The translations under genes and the position numbers were made by a program. Positions 30,915 to 42,704 of a stretch of DNA of 64,000 nt are shown here, one piece after another (positions within the stretch are counted from its first letter, which is position 1; each line of letters starts with the position of its first letter). The notes under the pieces are model-generated. The model made no database searches. It saw only the letters and a program-made list of their open reading frames with translations, and was not told the origin of the DNA. This DNA comes from Pseudovirgaria hyperparasitica (lineage: Eukaryota > Ascomycota > Dothideomycetes > Acrospermales > Acrospermaceae): assembly GCF_010093815.1 (NCBI RefSeq), contig NW_022985551.1, positions 950,614 to 1,014,613 on the forward strand, in the 5' to 3' direction.

Positions 30915-33521
30915 ATGGCCGATCGGAGGAATTCTAGGGCCTCAAGTCGCAGTCGCGTCACTACTCAACCTACGCAGGCCTCTTCCACTGCACAAAGCCC
31001 AACTTCACGGGGCTCGCGGCGATCTGCTCGTATAACAGCCAGTCAAGAGCGTGAGTCCCAAAGGACCTTATACTCAAAACCACGAAATACACGAGCAACG
31101 AGCGTAGATAGCAATGGGAGTCGCATCAGTGCTCTGTCACGCGGCGCAAGGAAAGGTGCACAGAAGGCAAAGGTTGAAGAACTCGCAACAGTCTTGGAAG
31201 ACGCACCTAGCCATGGTGAAGAGGAGGAACAATATATCGCCGATCACGAAGCTGCAGAGCTCTCAGATGAGCACGCTGTGCCTTTAAGAACATCTGGTGA
31301 TACGGCTCTGGATACGTCTCTTGGAGTGCTATCACAAATATCAGGAACAACAGCTTATTCTCACGTCGAAGCTCAGGAGCTGGACTCTGAACAAATGCTG
31401 GACGAGCTGGACGGACTGTACTCAAATAGTAAACGCTTCTTGAAGAGATTCGCTCCAGCTGATGCAGACGCGGATGTGATCAGGGACTTGCACAGTGATC
31501 TCCTAGCAAAGGACAATAACATAAGGCGCACCTTCGACCGGATATGGCAAGCGCTTGAGCCTTCCTTGACTGTTTATCTCGGCTCGCAAAAGAAGTATAT
31601 AAGCACAACCAGCGTTCTGAGGAGTTTATTTAGTATAGACGCACCAGGAGACTTCTCAAGAAAGATTGCTGGTATTCAAAATCGTCCGGATCCAGTTCTC
31701 TTCTTGGCAAATTTGGCCATGTTCATACGAACTATTCTTCCGTCTACAAGCGAAGAACCCGTGTCATGGGAACGCCTCTTACATATGGACACTGATTTCC
31801 CGAAATTGTTCCTCTCTGGTTTTGCTAAGCCAAATGTTGGTCGAACATCTGGATATAGTAATAACCTGCGTCCTACTTTCTCTCTTGCTTTGGAAATCCG
31901 CACTCAAATGGCAATACAGCATTTGAAGAGGCTACAAGATGAAGGGCAGGATGTAGAGGCTCTCGTGAGCTCGCTTGATGACATATTCTATGCACGGCGA
32001 CCTGACGGGTCCATCGACGTGAAGGGCTGGGACGTCGATGGATTGGGTTCTCAAACAGAAATTCAGCCCCAGTTTCGCGATAAAATCGAGGCTCGCCACG
32101 AAAGACTGAAGAAGCTGCTTTACGACGCCACAAACGCCTCTGGTGAAGTCGAATTTGATCAATTGGGGAATGTATTTACGTGGTTGGACTTTCTTGGGAT
32201 CGTAGTTGCATGGGTTCAAGATCGAGCATCAGAGATTGAATCTGTCATGAGTCTGTACTCAGATGTTTCATCTATGGAGGCAAAACTCCGTGAGGAAATC
32301 AAAGAGTTTGCGGCACAAGCGAAGGCCCGGAGGAAATCAAGGAGATCACACGGAGCGCACTCGTAAGTAAAGCACTGCACGCATAACCTTTCCTCAACTT
32401 AATGAGCTCGTAGTGTCCACATTGGGGGCATAGAAGCTCTGAAGAACTTCACCGCGGAAGATTTTGCAGATCTGAAGGATCCCAATGAGCAAGATCTAGT
32501 GGATAAGACTGCCCCAATCGTAGAAATCGAACACATTGATCATCTGGACGACGCTGTTCCCGACTTTTCTAACACGATAGACGTGTCAGAAGAAGACGAC
32601 ATTGACGAATTGCCTTCAGTCGAACAAATTACCAGACGTTCAGCTGCCACAGCATCTATCAATGCAACGCAGAGCACGCGAAGGAGGCTACTTGAAATAG
32701 AGAAACTCAAGAAAGGGAAAGAAAATTTGGCCAGCTCCGCTACACAGCATAACAGAGCGTCGGCAAGGGGTCGCCTAATAGATGTACAATCAGGAGCTGA
32801 ACCGGTCGAATGGGGAGCCGATGGTTTTGAACCAACTCAATCTTCGGAGGCCGGCCCCTCCTATACGCAGGCAACTCAGACTTCAAGAAAGAGGCAACGA
32901 GACGAAGATGATGAGGATCCTACCGAGGACGAAGGCTTTCAGAATGATAATCGAGTCGTTGATACAGAGAGACGCCGACAACTTCATAGCCGAAAGAGGT
33001 ATGCTGTGCAAGACTTTTCATCCGAGAGACCTCAGCCAAGTTCAAGTAAGATAAGGGAGACAGGCCGCAATACACCAGCGTCACCACAAACATGGCCTGC
33101 ACAGAGGGCTTCTCAGCTACCTATCGCCTCTCAAGACCTAGCGAAGAGACAAGCGCGAGAGAATGTGGCAGCCAAAAAGAAGACGCAAACACGAGGGAAG
33201 AACCCCTGGACGGCCGAGGAGGAACAAAGACTTGTAGAGAGTATTGGTCTTTACGGCTGTAATTGGGCTGTCATTCGCGATCTTTTAGATGACCAAACAG
33301 GGGCCAGGATATTTAAAGGCCGCGACAATATCAGCATCAAAGACAAGGCGCGAAATTTGAAGATGATGTTCATCAAGTAAGTGCTCCCGACATTTCGTGT
33401 TGATCTAAGCTAATCTCGCTCTAGATCATACCGCATGATGCCTGAGAACTTTGATCAGATCTCCCTCGGCACCAGACTAGAGGGAATACTCATCGATCAA
33501 GGATTTAACCCTCATCCATAG
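30915..33521 (+). CDS. TRF/Taz1-like Myb-telobox protein
   Basis: Three exons, 30915-32362, 32414-33376 and 33425-33521 (introns 51 and 48 nt), give 835 aa. Residues 1-120 are Ser/Arg-rich and disordered. About 150-470 is helical and contains FLANLAMFIRTILPS and FSLALEIRTQMAIQHLKRL, in the place of a TRF-homology dimer domain. A long acidic/Ser linker follows. A single C-terminal Myb repeat (about 744-800) reads NPWTAEEEQRLVESIGLYG ... NWAVI ... SIKDKARNLK. The last block is a variant of the telobox (VDxKDKxRN) found in TTAGGG-repeat-binding proteins such as Taz1 and TRF1/2. Domain order therefore suggests a double-stranded telomere-binding protein in the nucleus. The Myb call is firm; the telomere role is inferred from the telobox. 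A relative that binds TTAGGG-like promoter sites (Tbf1/Teb1 type) is the alternative. Confidence 0.78.
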
Positions 33522-34052
33522 CACCTTAACTAGGTGCAACTCAATACATCTTTATCGGCGCAACCATCCACAAAGCAAGGCAAGACGATGCAGAACATAG
33601 TGCAAGACATACTCGCTTCGTCATATCCAATATTATGATTCCTAAAAAGTTACCTCTTTAGTTCATCCAGACCTATTTGCCAAACGTCCAATCTGTTCAA
33701 TGATTGCCTTCAATTGTGTTCGCTCCGGGCTGTGATTCGTTCGTAGGCGGGCCCAGATGCGCGGAGCTCGCCGAGCACCGTTGCGTGCATGCCCCGCGTC
33801 ACCAATCAGGGCTTTTCCCAAGGGTAAGCATGGCTGCTGGAATGTTTCTTATATCTATGCAAATGCACTCTTTCGGGTAGATTTTTGAACTCGGTGATGC
33901 GCGTCTGTTTTATTGCGTCTGTTGATCGAAACATAGTCTTTGTCGAACGCTGTTATCTTGGCTAGGCTGAAGCGACTTGTTATCTAGGAAGGTTTCGTTC
34001 AAGAAGCTAGGAACAGCGTCAGCCCCGGGGATTCGGTCTCTCCTGATCTGTT
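33522..34052. other. Intergenic spacer
   Basis: About 530 bp between two genes in the same direction: 3' UTR of the Myb gene and promoter of guanine deaminase. No gene seen. Confidence 0.5.
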
Positions 34053-35510
34053 ATGGCTACCACCAGTTGTACAGTCTATATTGGATCTTTTGTCCATTGT
34101 AGGAGCGTGACCGAGCTTGAGATTGAGAATGATGGTGCCATAGGGGTAGACAAGTCTGGTGTTATCAGATTTGTGCTGAGAGGCGCCGGGGGCAATGCTG
34201 AGAATATCAAGAAGACCTTGGAGTTCAAAGAGGCTTTTGAACATGGTCATGTTGAATTCGTCATCGTGAAGAAGGGTGGATGGTTCTTCCCAGGGTTCAT
34301 CGGTCCGTTTGTCCGGAGCTTGTTGAGAGCATGGAATTGATGAAGCACAGATACACACATTCACGCTTCGCAATATCCAAACACTGGACTTTTCGGCAAG
34401 ACAACACTCTTGGATTGGTTGAATACGTATACCTTCCCTCTTGAGTCATCATTCTCGGATCTGGACAAGGCACGCAAGATCTATAGCCGGGCGGTCGCAA
34501 GGACGCTTGCGCATGGCACTACTACAGCGTCGTACTACACGACCTTCCACGTTCCTGCTACAAATCTCCTTGCCGACATATGTCTTGCGAAAGGTCAGCG
34601 TGCCTTCGTTGGCAGAGTGTGCATGGATCAACTCAGCCCTGAGTACTATCGCGATGAGAGCATTGAGATCGGCACCGAGAACTCACGGAAGTGTATCGAC
34701 TATGTCAGGAGCATAGATCCCGCAGGCGAGATTGTACAGCCGATTATCACACCTCGGTTTGCTCCTTCATGTTCAAAAGGCTGTCTGGCCGCGCTCGGAA
34801 AGCTGCAGAAGGAGACAGATGCATATTGCCAAACACACATTTCAGAAAACAAGCCCGAGATTGAACTTGTGCAACAACTATTCCCGGAGTCTGGATCCTA
34901 TGCCAATGTCTATGAGGAAGCCGGCCTGTTGAACGAAAAGATGATCTTGGCGCATGCAGTTCATCTCACGCCAATGGAAAAAGAGCTTATTGTGCGCCGT
35001 AAAGCAAAGGTCAGCCATTGTCCCGCTAGCAACACAGCTCTCACATCAGGCTGCTGCCCAGTCCGCGATCTGATCGAGCGAGGTATTGATGTTGGCCTCG
35101 GAACGGATGTCAGTGGTGGATTCAGCCCGAGCATTCTGGAAATGGTCCGCCAAACTGTCTGGGTGTCGAGGCATCTCGCCATGACGGATGGTGATCAAGC
35201 TAAACTCACACACGAGGAAGCACTGTACCTCGCCACACGTGGCGGCGCCAAAGTGGTCGGAATGCAAGACAAAGTTGGAGGTTTCGAAGTCGGAAAACAT
35301 TTTGATGCACAAATGATCTGGCTAGGGGATGCTGAGGACATTGAAGGATGTGACGAGTTCGCTGCCAGAGAAGGGCCTGTTGATATCTTTGGATGGGAGA
35401 ATGAGGAGGATCGAATTGCTAAGTGGGTGTACAATGGAGACGATAGGAATACTCTTGCTGTCTGGGTAAAGGGACGCTTAGTGCATAGAAGGAAAGAGTA
35501 CGATTGTTAG
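34053..35510 (+). CDS. GUD1: Guanine deaminase
   Basis: Converts guanine to xanthine and ammonia in purine catabolism. Two exons, 34053-34302 and 34351-35510 (intron 48 nt), give 469 aa. The junction restores the metal-binding motif FPGFIDTHIHASQYPN, so the splice is well supported. It is an amidohydrolase-superfamily metalloenzyme: HxH at about residues 86-88, CQTHISENKPEIELV with the second-strand His and Glu, ILAHAVHLT with the third His, SHCPASN, and the catalytic Asp in LGTDVSGG. Length matches fungal and animal guanine deaminases (about 450-490 aa), and all zinc ligands are visible. The frame for the second exon alone begins at an internal Met and would lose the HxH motif. Confidence 0.95.
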
Positions 35511-35852
35511 ATGCGCCTCCTTAAATAGATTCTATATAACATAGACTGTACCTACTTCATTTCGACACCATAATAGACGTTTTGAAACACAATTTTAACC
35601 TTAGATGTACGATCTGCTTCATCATTAATGCTTTGAGATTGAAGTTTGAGAGACAAGATGGCAGCTCCGGAAGATATTGAAAACATGTTGGCAGACTTGA
35701 TGCCTGATTCGCCAGGCGCCATCTTGGGTGCCATGTTGAATCCTAGCCACACCTTGCCGCGTTCTTCATCGCCAATACGCGCGACGATTCCCGCAAGCTC
35801 AAGCTTCTTCAATACAGTTCCATTGCTACGCTTCGATCGCGCCGAGGGCAAA
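35511..35852. other. Intergenic/leader of the Arp9 gene
   Basis: About 340 bp. An open frame on the plus strand (from 35646) runs in frame into the Arp9 start at 35853, and another lies on the minus strand. I start Arp9 at MPPFKDD because it matches the usual N-terminus of fungal Arp9 proteins; the upstream 69 codons may be leader or an extended start. Confidence 0.4.
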
Positions 35853-37878
35853 ATGCCTCCTTTTAAAGATGACCAGATTATCGTATGCCGTTCTCTTTTC
35901 AGCAACAATATCCTATGCTACCACTAATCACAATGTTTTCAGATTATCTCCCCCGGTTCCGAGACGACGCTCGCGCAATTAGGTTTACCAGAGTCGTTTA
36001 CCCCTGCCGCTTTTCGCATACGGTCGCGCATGTTCCCAGGCGAGAAGGCAGGAGAATGGGAACCAAACAAGATCAGGAAGAAAGGCGGACCTGGTGCGCA
36101 TGGTGCAAATGGGAGCACGAATGGAGATACAGAGGTTGTATATGAGGAGGACTTCATGTCAGAGGAGGGTGCAGTGTGGCCTATTGCTGGAGGGAAGATC
36201 GTCAACTGGTCGTGCTTTTTCGCTCTCATGACGCATGTTTACAACACGCTCAACCCACCTTTCCACACACCTATACTTCTCATTGCGCAACCGGTATGGA
36301 CCATGAAGGACCATGAGAAGATCACACAGTTTTTCTTTGAGCGATTCAAAATGCCAGCCTTTGCGCTCATGGATTCTGCCGTGGCTACAATGTATGCATA
36401 TGGCGTACAAAGTGCGACGGTCATAGACATTGGGAAGGGCAAATGTGATGTTACAGCTATCTCGGAATTCCTCACGCATGAGGCGGGCCGAACTGTGGCA
36501 CTAGAGAATGCAGGAGGAGAGGCTATGACCAAACGGTTATTGGAGGTCATCAAACCAAAGGACAAGCATTTCAGTAGGGACATGGCAGAACAGCTGAAGA
36601 AGAGTCCAATTTGCGAGATCTTGCCCGTCGGAACACAGTTACCAGGGCCTGCTAGTGGATCAGAAGAAGCTGTGTCAAACCCAGCGGCGGCAGCATCCAC
36701 CGGAGCTGCAGGGTCAGGACCTGGACAACGGGACACAGGAACTGCCCTTGGGGCTGTACCGCTAGGGCCAGGCCCCGACACTGTTGTTGGTGATGAGGCG
36801 AATGGAGATGATGAAAGCGAAGGAGTAATTGACGTGGCCAGCATCGTTACTGGTGGCAAGATGCAAGAATATCTTGCCAAGAAGGAGAGAGAGAAACTCG
36901 AGAAAGATAAAAACAAGAAGAAGAACGCTGCAGATGCAGCAGCAGCGAACATTGCCAAACCAGCGAGGTTGCCAAACTCGAAACGAGAAAAGGGAACGTT
37001 CATGTATGAGGATCACAAGCTTCTAGACACGTTGAAAGAGATGAACTTGAGTAAAGGTGATCTTGCTGAAATGAGGGAGAGATTAGATGAAGGTCCCAAG
37101 TCGAAAGCTGGAACAGCTGAAGAAACGACTAATGGAGACGCTACGTCGCCTGTAGCATCCGGACTTGCCAAAGCTGGTTCCATCAAGCGCGAGATCGAGG
37201 TCGGTACGGAACGATTCCAAGCTGTTAGCGGAGGCATCCTTGAAAGTATAGCCGATGCCGTTCACAAGACAATAACTTCGGTGGAAGAAGTTAATAAACG
37301 AAGCGAGCTTTGGGACTCTTTAATCATCGTTGGAAACGGAGCAAAGATCAGAGGTAATAACAGTTTTCCCAGATGAGACTATTTGCTAAGGCTCCACAGG
37401 TTTCAAAGACGCTCTAATGTCATTGTTGCAAGCCAAGTACCTCATCTCGCCCTCTTCAGCAACCATATTCACATCGGAACTTCCTTCGACCATATCAACC
37501 CCAGCAGGTACAGGCGCAAATACTCCACAACCCCAGCTTGGCCCACACGGCGGATCCGGAGTCAACCCACTACTTCTCGCTGCCACCACTGCTCAGAACC
37601 CTCACATGATGCACCCCGGGCAATCAACCCCAGCATCTATGCACTCACATAACATGCACTCTTCACACGGACAAACTCCAACGAGTATCAAAATCGCCAA
37701 GGTTCCCGAGTACTTTCCTGAATGGAAAGAAGTAGGCTACGACGAGTCTACGTTCCTGGGCGCACAAGTTGCGGCGAAGGTACTATTCGTCGTAGACCAG
37801 GGACTTGGAAAAGGATACATGACTAGGAACGACTGGAACGATTCGGGACCGACAGGCATTCACGACTTTGCTATTTAG
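35853..37878 (+). CDS. ARP9: Actin-related protein 9 (SWI/SNF and RSC subunit)
   Basis: Three exons, 35853-35882, 35943-37353 and 37400-37878 (introns 60 and 46 nt), give 639 aa. The N-terminus MPPFKDDQI followed by ISPGSETTLAQLGLPESFTP and MFPGEKAGEWEP is the usual opening of fungal Arp9. An actin-fold core follows: PILLIAQPVW, FKMPAFALMDSAVATMYAYG, SATVIDIGKGKCDVT, and the C-terminal LWDSLIIVGNGAKIRGFKDAL and KVPEYFPEWKE. Arp9 binds the HSA helix of the remodeller ATPase in the nucleus and, as here, lacks a normal ATP-hydrolysing actin phosphate loop. Low-complexity inserts rich in Ala/Gly/Pro and then Lys/Glu (about residues 225-350), and Pro/His/Met near the C-terminus (about 510-560), make it longer than the yeast protein. 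Confidence 0.9.
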
Positions 37879-38905
37879 ACGGTCTTTAGTCCTGGGGGAA
37901 AAGTTCGTTTAGGGTTAGGCTGGGGGTTTGGGCGTTTGGTGGGCAATGCTGGCACTAGTTGGTGTATAACATTACACGTAGCTTCTTGCTGTTTGGAATA
38001 ATGTTCAACAGGCGAAAGAGTAAATCTCTAACACTTCAAGTGTGACTAACTAAGCATTGACCAAGTATTTGCTATCTGCTCCTATACGACAGGGCAGATA
38101 TTAGAAGAAATCGCGTTCAAGAATACATCCAGTGAGGGGAAACTGCCTTCTGCTTCATGAAACCAGCATTTTGACAATCTCAAGACCTTCTCCCTCATTT
38201 GAGCGCACTCGCAACTCAATCGCATGAAGACAAATTTAACACCGCGGTATCTATCGCTTCAAGATACTAGTACTTCTCAGCATTGCTTGGACATTCCAAC
38301 TTGCGAATGGGAGTCAACAATAGAAGATAAATCAACTGCCGTTCCTTGACTGTACGTTGATTGAAGAGCACATCTGAATATCTCTGTCAAGTCAGACCTG
38401 TTATGGAAATCTTAAGGCACCGAGAGGAATACTTCGTCGATGAGGCAGAAACACTTGAGTTCAGTGTGCGAGAAGACTTTGGCTACAAAATCTGTATCAT
38501 TGATCATTGATTGAGCATGCCACCACGTGAAGCCTAGTTGTGGCTGCTGTGGCTATTGCGGCGTTTTCTCCACATCTATATTCGGTTAGTTGCACGATTC
38601 CCATCGATGGCTCACTTAGCTCGAGACGTCATTGAGCCGTTGGCCAATCAGATGGGAGCTCCCGACATCAGCTTGAGCTCCCCAGCGCAACCTGCCGGAA
38701 GACTTCCAACCTCCAACCTCCTCTCCACCTCGCTTCATCAACCATACAGGCGCATTAATCCATCCTTTGCGCATCAAAACTACTCAGTCTTGCGCCCATA
38801 CCGGTAGTGTTCATCTGACTGTCAACAGACGATATACTAAGACCTTGATTGGTGCTTGGCGCTTGGCGGAGCTACCCTCAGGGTGAAAGGAAACATATAT
38901 CAACC
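37879..38905. other. Intergenic spacer, no gene supported
   Basis: About 1 kb between Arp9 and the TUDOR-domain gene. An 89-codon plus frame (38538-38807) has no motif and sits where the promoter of the next gene should be. Confidence 0.5.
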
Positions 38906-39717
38906 ATGTCTGAAAAGAACATTGAGAAGGGCGACCAGGGTAAGTTGGTGTAGAAAGCCTAGTGGAACTTTGCATCTCCCATTTGTTGATTTGCGCATAT
39001 CCATGTCCACTCAAGACCTCATTAGTCATACTCTATGCGCGCTTTATGCGCCTATGAAGTAATATGCTAATATTTATGTTTGAAGTCTCCTGGAACTGGG
39101 GAAATGGCAAGCCGGGTGGTGAAGTCGCTGAAGTTGCTGACAAGGGTGAAATTGCCATCGAGTCGCACCGTGGTAACACAATCAAGAAGAACGCTGAGCC
39201 AGACAATCCAGCTGTCCATATCGCTCGTCCTGGTAACGATGTTGTCAAGCGTGCCAATGAATTGAACCTCGAAGAGAAAGCAAATGGCACCACGAACACA
39301 GACGATGAGCAGAATGAGAAGGCCGATGGCAAGTCCGAGCAAAAAGAGGGAGATAAAGAGGAAGAATCAAAGGAAGAGAAGATAGATGAAGAAGCCGAGA
39401 AGAAAGAGGAAGAGGACAACCATGACGACAAAACGAACGGTGAGGAAGACATCGAAAAGAAGGGCGACAAGAAAAAGGAGTCTACCACTGGGGAGAAGCG
39501 CAAGGCAGGTGCCGTTGAAAATGGCCACAAGAAGGATGACAAGACCTCGGATGACGCGCCCGCATCTAAGCAACAGAAAACTGCGGATGAACCGAAGAAG
39601 GCTCGCGGTAGACCTGCAAAGAATGGCGAGAAAAAAGAACCAACCAAGAAAAAGGAGCCTAAAAAAGCCGCCACAGAGAGTGGTGAGCCACGACGCAGTG
39701 GTCGAAATCGCGGTTAA
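38906..39717 (+). CDS. Hypervirulence-associated protein TUDOR-domain (DUF2945) protein
   Basis: Two exons, 38906-38939 and 39086-39717 (intron 146 nt, the longest in the window), give 221 aa. The splice restores MSEKNIEKGDQVSWNWGNGKPGGEV, the start of the DUF2945/HVA1 TUDOR domain, which continues through GEIAIESHRGNTIKKNAEPDNPAVHIAR to about residue 65. The rest is a Lys/Glu/Asp-rich low-complexity tail with RGRPAKNG (AT-hook-like) and RRSGRNRG at the end, suggesting a nuclear or nucleic-acid-associated protein. Small proteins with this domain are common in fungi and bacteria; HVA1 gave the family its name through a virulence phenotype in Cryptococcus. The biochemical role is unknown. Without the first exon the domain would be cut. 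Confidence 0.88.
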
Positions 39718-40901
39718 ACGTTGGCCGCATAGTTACCAAAACATACCTACTTCGAGGCTCGATTGTCAAATAAGCCGAGTCCCTTCTTCGACTTCTCTGG
39801 TTGCTGGGTTGGACATGGGTCAAAAGGGTTGGAAGACAGGTATGTTTTGACGGAACAGCGTTCGCGTGGTCTGTCTTCTTGCACACAAAATTCTTTCCTT
39901 GCTCGTACTTCCAAGTGTAACATAGCACCGTCTGGTATGGCCTACGCTCTGCGTTGGGTGTTCTTTAATGTACACATTTGCGTGATGTCTGCCGCTATGT
40001 ATTCCGAGAACAACATCGTCGACTTCGGGATCGGCCGGGATCTGACGATAAGGTATCATGGGCAGTGAAGAGACATCAGGGTTGTGGAAGACATTCATCT
40101 ATAGCTTCGTCAGTATCTGGTCAAAAAGTTTTAAGTATAACTTGGAGTGATTTCACAGCATCTCAGTGAAAGATTCTCGATCATTGTATGTCAGTTCCGT
40201 CTTGAAACATATTGAAAGTAAAATGTTCATCATGGCAACGCCCAGGGGCGCGAAGAGGTAGAGGATACAGATGGAAATTTACTGCTTACTGTATGTTATA
40301 GCAAAGTTGTTGGCAAGTATATTCTACCAGCAACCTTCTTGTCGAAATGTGGCTCGAAAAAGTGAAGGATGGTGAAAGAAAGATTTTAGGCGACGGGTTA
40401 GCCTTTGCCGGTGCCGATGAGAGTCTATGCGTTGGCACGTCTTAGTATTGAGAGCAGGAGCTCTGTAACACGAGCCCCACTAAAGTTTCACTTTGTGTGG
40501 AAAGATGTTACGATGTCAAAATATCGCCTGGAAAATGTATTTTCGTGAGGCTGGACTACCAAAGTCCGTGAGGTGTGCACCCCCGGCCCCTTGCAGGTGC
40601 CTTAGGTAGACATGACGTCGTGGTGGGGCGAGTCATCTTGACTGCAGGTGCGGACAGGTAGAGGGGCGTTTGCTACAAAAACCAACAAATCTCAGCAGAA
40701 ATATCGCCTCGTTCAATACTTCTCAACATCTTCTGACACTTCGATCAATCACTGTAAGTCTACTCACGGGTTACTTTCAGCTTCTACGCAAATGCTAATA
40801 ATACACAGACTACCCTAAGCTTTCAAACAGTAAGCTCTACGGACCTAGTTAGCTTCATTCGATCTGCATCTCTAACCATTACCCAGCTCAAATCAGCCAG
40901 A
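39718..40901. promoter_or_regulatory. Promoter and spliced 5' leader of the 69-aa protein gene
   Basis: No coding gene. The last 330 bp look regulatory. There are stress-element cores CCCCT at 40587-40591 and AGGGG at 40662-40666, and a CRE-like TGACGTCG at 40613-40620. Two well-formed 5'UTR introns follow: 40754-40808 (GTAAGT..CTAATAATACACAG) and 40830-40886 (GTAAGC..CTAACCATTACCCAG), just before the ATG at 40902. Confidence 0.5.
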
Positions 40902-41111
40902 ATGTCTGCCCCAAACCAAGGCCGCCAATCGCCTGACCCAGAGAACCAGACCAGCGACCAAGCTGGCACTCAAGCGAAGCCGAACGACCAGGGCGGCGCC
41001 CCCGCTGGCAGCAACGATTCCAAGGACGCTTCGGACAAGACGAAGAGTGGTCTTGAGTCTAACCCTACTCACATACTCGAGAAAGCTGCACAAGACAAGA
41101 CGGCAAAGTGA
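40902..41111 (+). CDS. Small conserved fungal protein, 69 aa
   Basis: A 69-aa hydrophilic protein beginning MSAPNQGRQSPDPENQ and ending LESNPTHILEKAAQDKTAK. It is rich in Gln, Asp, Lys, Ser, Gly and Ala, with no signal peptide or membrane segment. The opening (N-Q-x-R-Q-S-P-x-P-E) and the LESNP-x(4)-LE-x-A ending resemble a family of short uncharacterised proteins I know from many filamentous ascomycetes. Two properly formed introns in the leader, and stress-type promoter motifs, support a real and regulated gene. The composition is like that of small stress-protective disordered proteins; that role is inference. Confidence 0.7.
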   Translation: MSAPNQGRQSPDPENQTSDQAGTQAKPNDQGGAPAGSNDSKDASDKTKSGLESNPTHILEKAAQDKTAK

Positions 41112-41284
41112 AAGGTTCCCAGCATGATGTAACGGTGGATGTTGGAATGATCTTAACGTGCCAGCTTGATGGCTTCGTAGATCGTACCTTACGATGAACA
41201 CAATCAATGATACCTTACCCTGACCGCGTGGTTGCTAGGAGTGCTGGATTTGTCTTTATCTTGTGTGACTCTTAATTCGGACAT

Positions 41285-42409
41285 CTAGTAATCGTAGAAT
41301 CCTTTCCCACTCTTCTTACCAAGCCAGCCAGCGTCAACCATTTTCCTTAGTAGCACAGCAGGCCTATACTTGCTATCACCCGTCTCTTCGTATAGAACCT
41401 TCATGATAGCCAAGCATGTGTCAATGCCAATGAAATCCGCCAGTTGTAAAGGACCCATCGGAACATTCGTCCCATTCTTCATGATACTGTCAATGTCGTC
41501 TCGTTTGCCAACTCCAGTTTCGAGGCATATGATGGCCTCATTGATATATGGCATCAATATCCTATTTGCAAGAAACCCAGGCGAGTCTGCGCTCTGCGAA
41601 GGAATCTTGCCCATCTTTCTGCACAGATCAAGTGCTGTATCAATGGTATCTTGTGAAGTCTGCAGTCCAATGATGATTTCTACGCCCTTCTGGACAGGTA
41701 CTGGGTTCATGAAGTGTGTACTGATGACACGAGATGGAGCCGAAAGGTTTGTCGGGTCTTTAGATGTCGCCGCCGCAATCTTCGTGATAGATATAGAGGA
41801 GGTATTGGTAGCGAGAATAGCGTGCGAGGGACAGATCTCGGCGAGCTGGCCGAAAATCTTGTTCTTCAAGTCTGGTATTTCCTGATTTACCGGTCAGTTT
41901 GTGCAACAAAGCGAGCGTTTAAGTAATCCTACAGGAACAGCTTCAATGACGAAATCAACGTCAGACAAATCCTCCATCTTCGTACTTGGTATCAGGAGCT
42001 GACGAATTGATGTCGCTTGTTCTTTCGTGATCCTCTCCTTACCAACATCCTTCTGAAGCAGTTTATCTAGGACGTGTCAATTGAGTTTCGAGTATGACAT
42101 TATTTCGGTGCCGACCTGCAAACTTCAAGCCTTTGTCTAGAGATGCCTGAGAGTTATCAATAACCCTGACCGTGAGCCCTGCTTTTTGCGCAGCAACAAG
42201 CGCTATTCCTAAGCCCTACACTCTGTCAGCTATGCGACTGGGTCCTTCAGTTCTCTACATGCTCATAGGCATACCATCTGCCCAGCACCAATAACCCCTA
42301 TTTTCTTGACCTCCGCAGCGGCAGCATTCACAGGGGAGCTGCTAAAGTTTCGACATGTGATTGCTTTTGATGCACGCAGTATGTGCCGCGGGGTTCTCAG
42401 AGACAACAT
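41285..42409 (-). CDS. 3-hydroxyacyl-CoA (3-hydroxybutyryl-CoA) dehydrogenase, mitochondrial
   Basis: Four exons on the minus strand, 42409-42275, 42215-42116, 42066-41933 and 41881-41285 (introns 59, 49 and 51 nt), give 321 aa in frame. The first about 28 residues (MLSLRTPRHILRASKAITCRNFSS) are Arg/Ser-rich without acids and look like a mitochondrial presequence. The Rossmann motif IGVIGAGQMGLGIA follows, then DVDFVIEAVPE, the catalytic-site stretches LATNTSSISITKIA and THFMNPVPVQKGVEII, and the C-terminal LADFIGIDTCLAIM and LGKKSGKGFYDY. The NAD-dependent enzyme oxidises 3-hydroxyacyl-CoA in mitochondrial beta-oxidation. Its length is that of the short-chain, stand-alone enzyme. It is divergent from Tof1. 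Confidence 0.94.
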
Positions 42410-42704
42410 GGTGATTACATGCGTAACAAAGGATGTTGTGTTATGGGGAGAAGATTGTTGGACAACTGATTAGGTTGTAATTCAAAGATCCTGTGACCGA
42501 TGCAAACCGAGCAAGCTCCCACCTCGGCTTCTGACGTCTCGGTATGGGTACCGCAGCACAGGCCACCCGGCTGCTTCCCCACGCACGCGTGGTGTTGTAA
42601 TGGGCTGACTACCGGCCACTTTAGCGGCGGGATAGGCGCGTCGTCGCAGGACGCGTCTTGATTTCGAGATTCATCAGCAAATACAGCTACAGCATTGCAC
42701 AGCC
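42410..42704. promoter_or_regulatory. Compact divergent promoter, dehydrogenase / Tof1
   Basis: Only about 295 bp separate the two start codons, so the two genes must share promoter DNA. No specific element is assigned. Confidence 0.5.

Noticed and set aside
36239-37003. 254-codon minus-strand frame
   Set aside because: Antisense to Arp9; Ser/Phe/Ala-rich as expected for the complement of its low-complexity inserts.
39033-39674. 213-codon minus-strand frame rich in Ser and Phe
   Set aside because: It is the complement of the Lys/Glu-rich tail of the TUDOR-domain protein.
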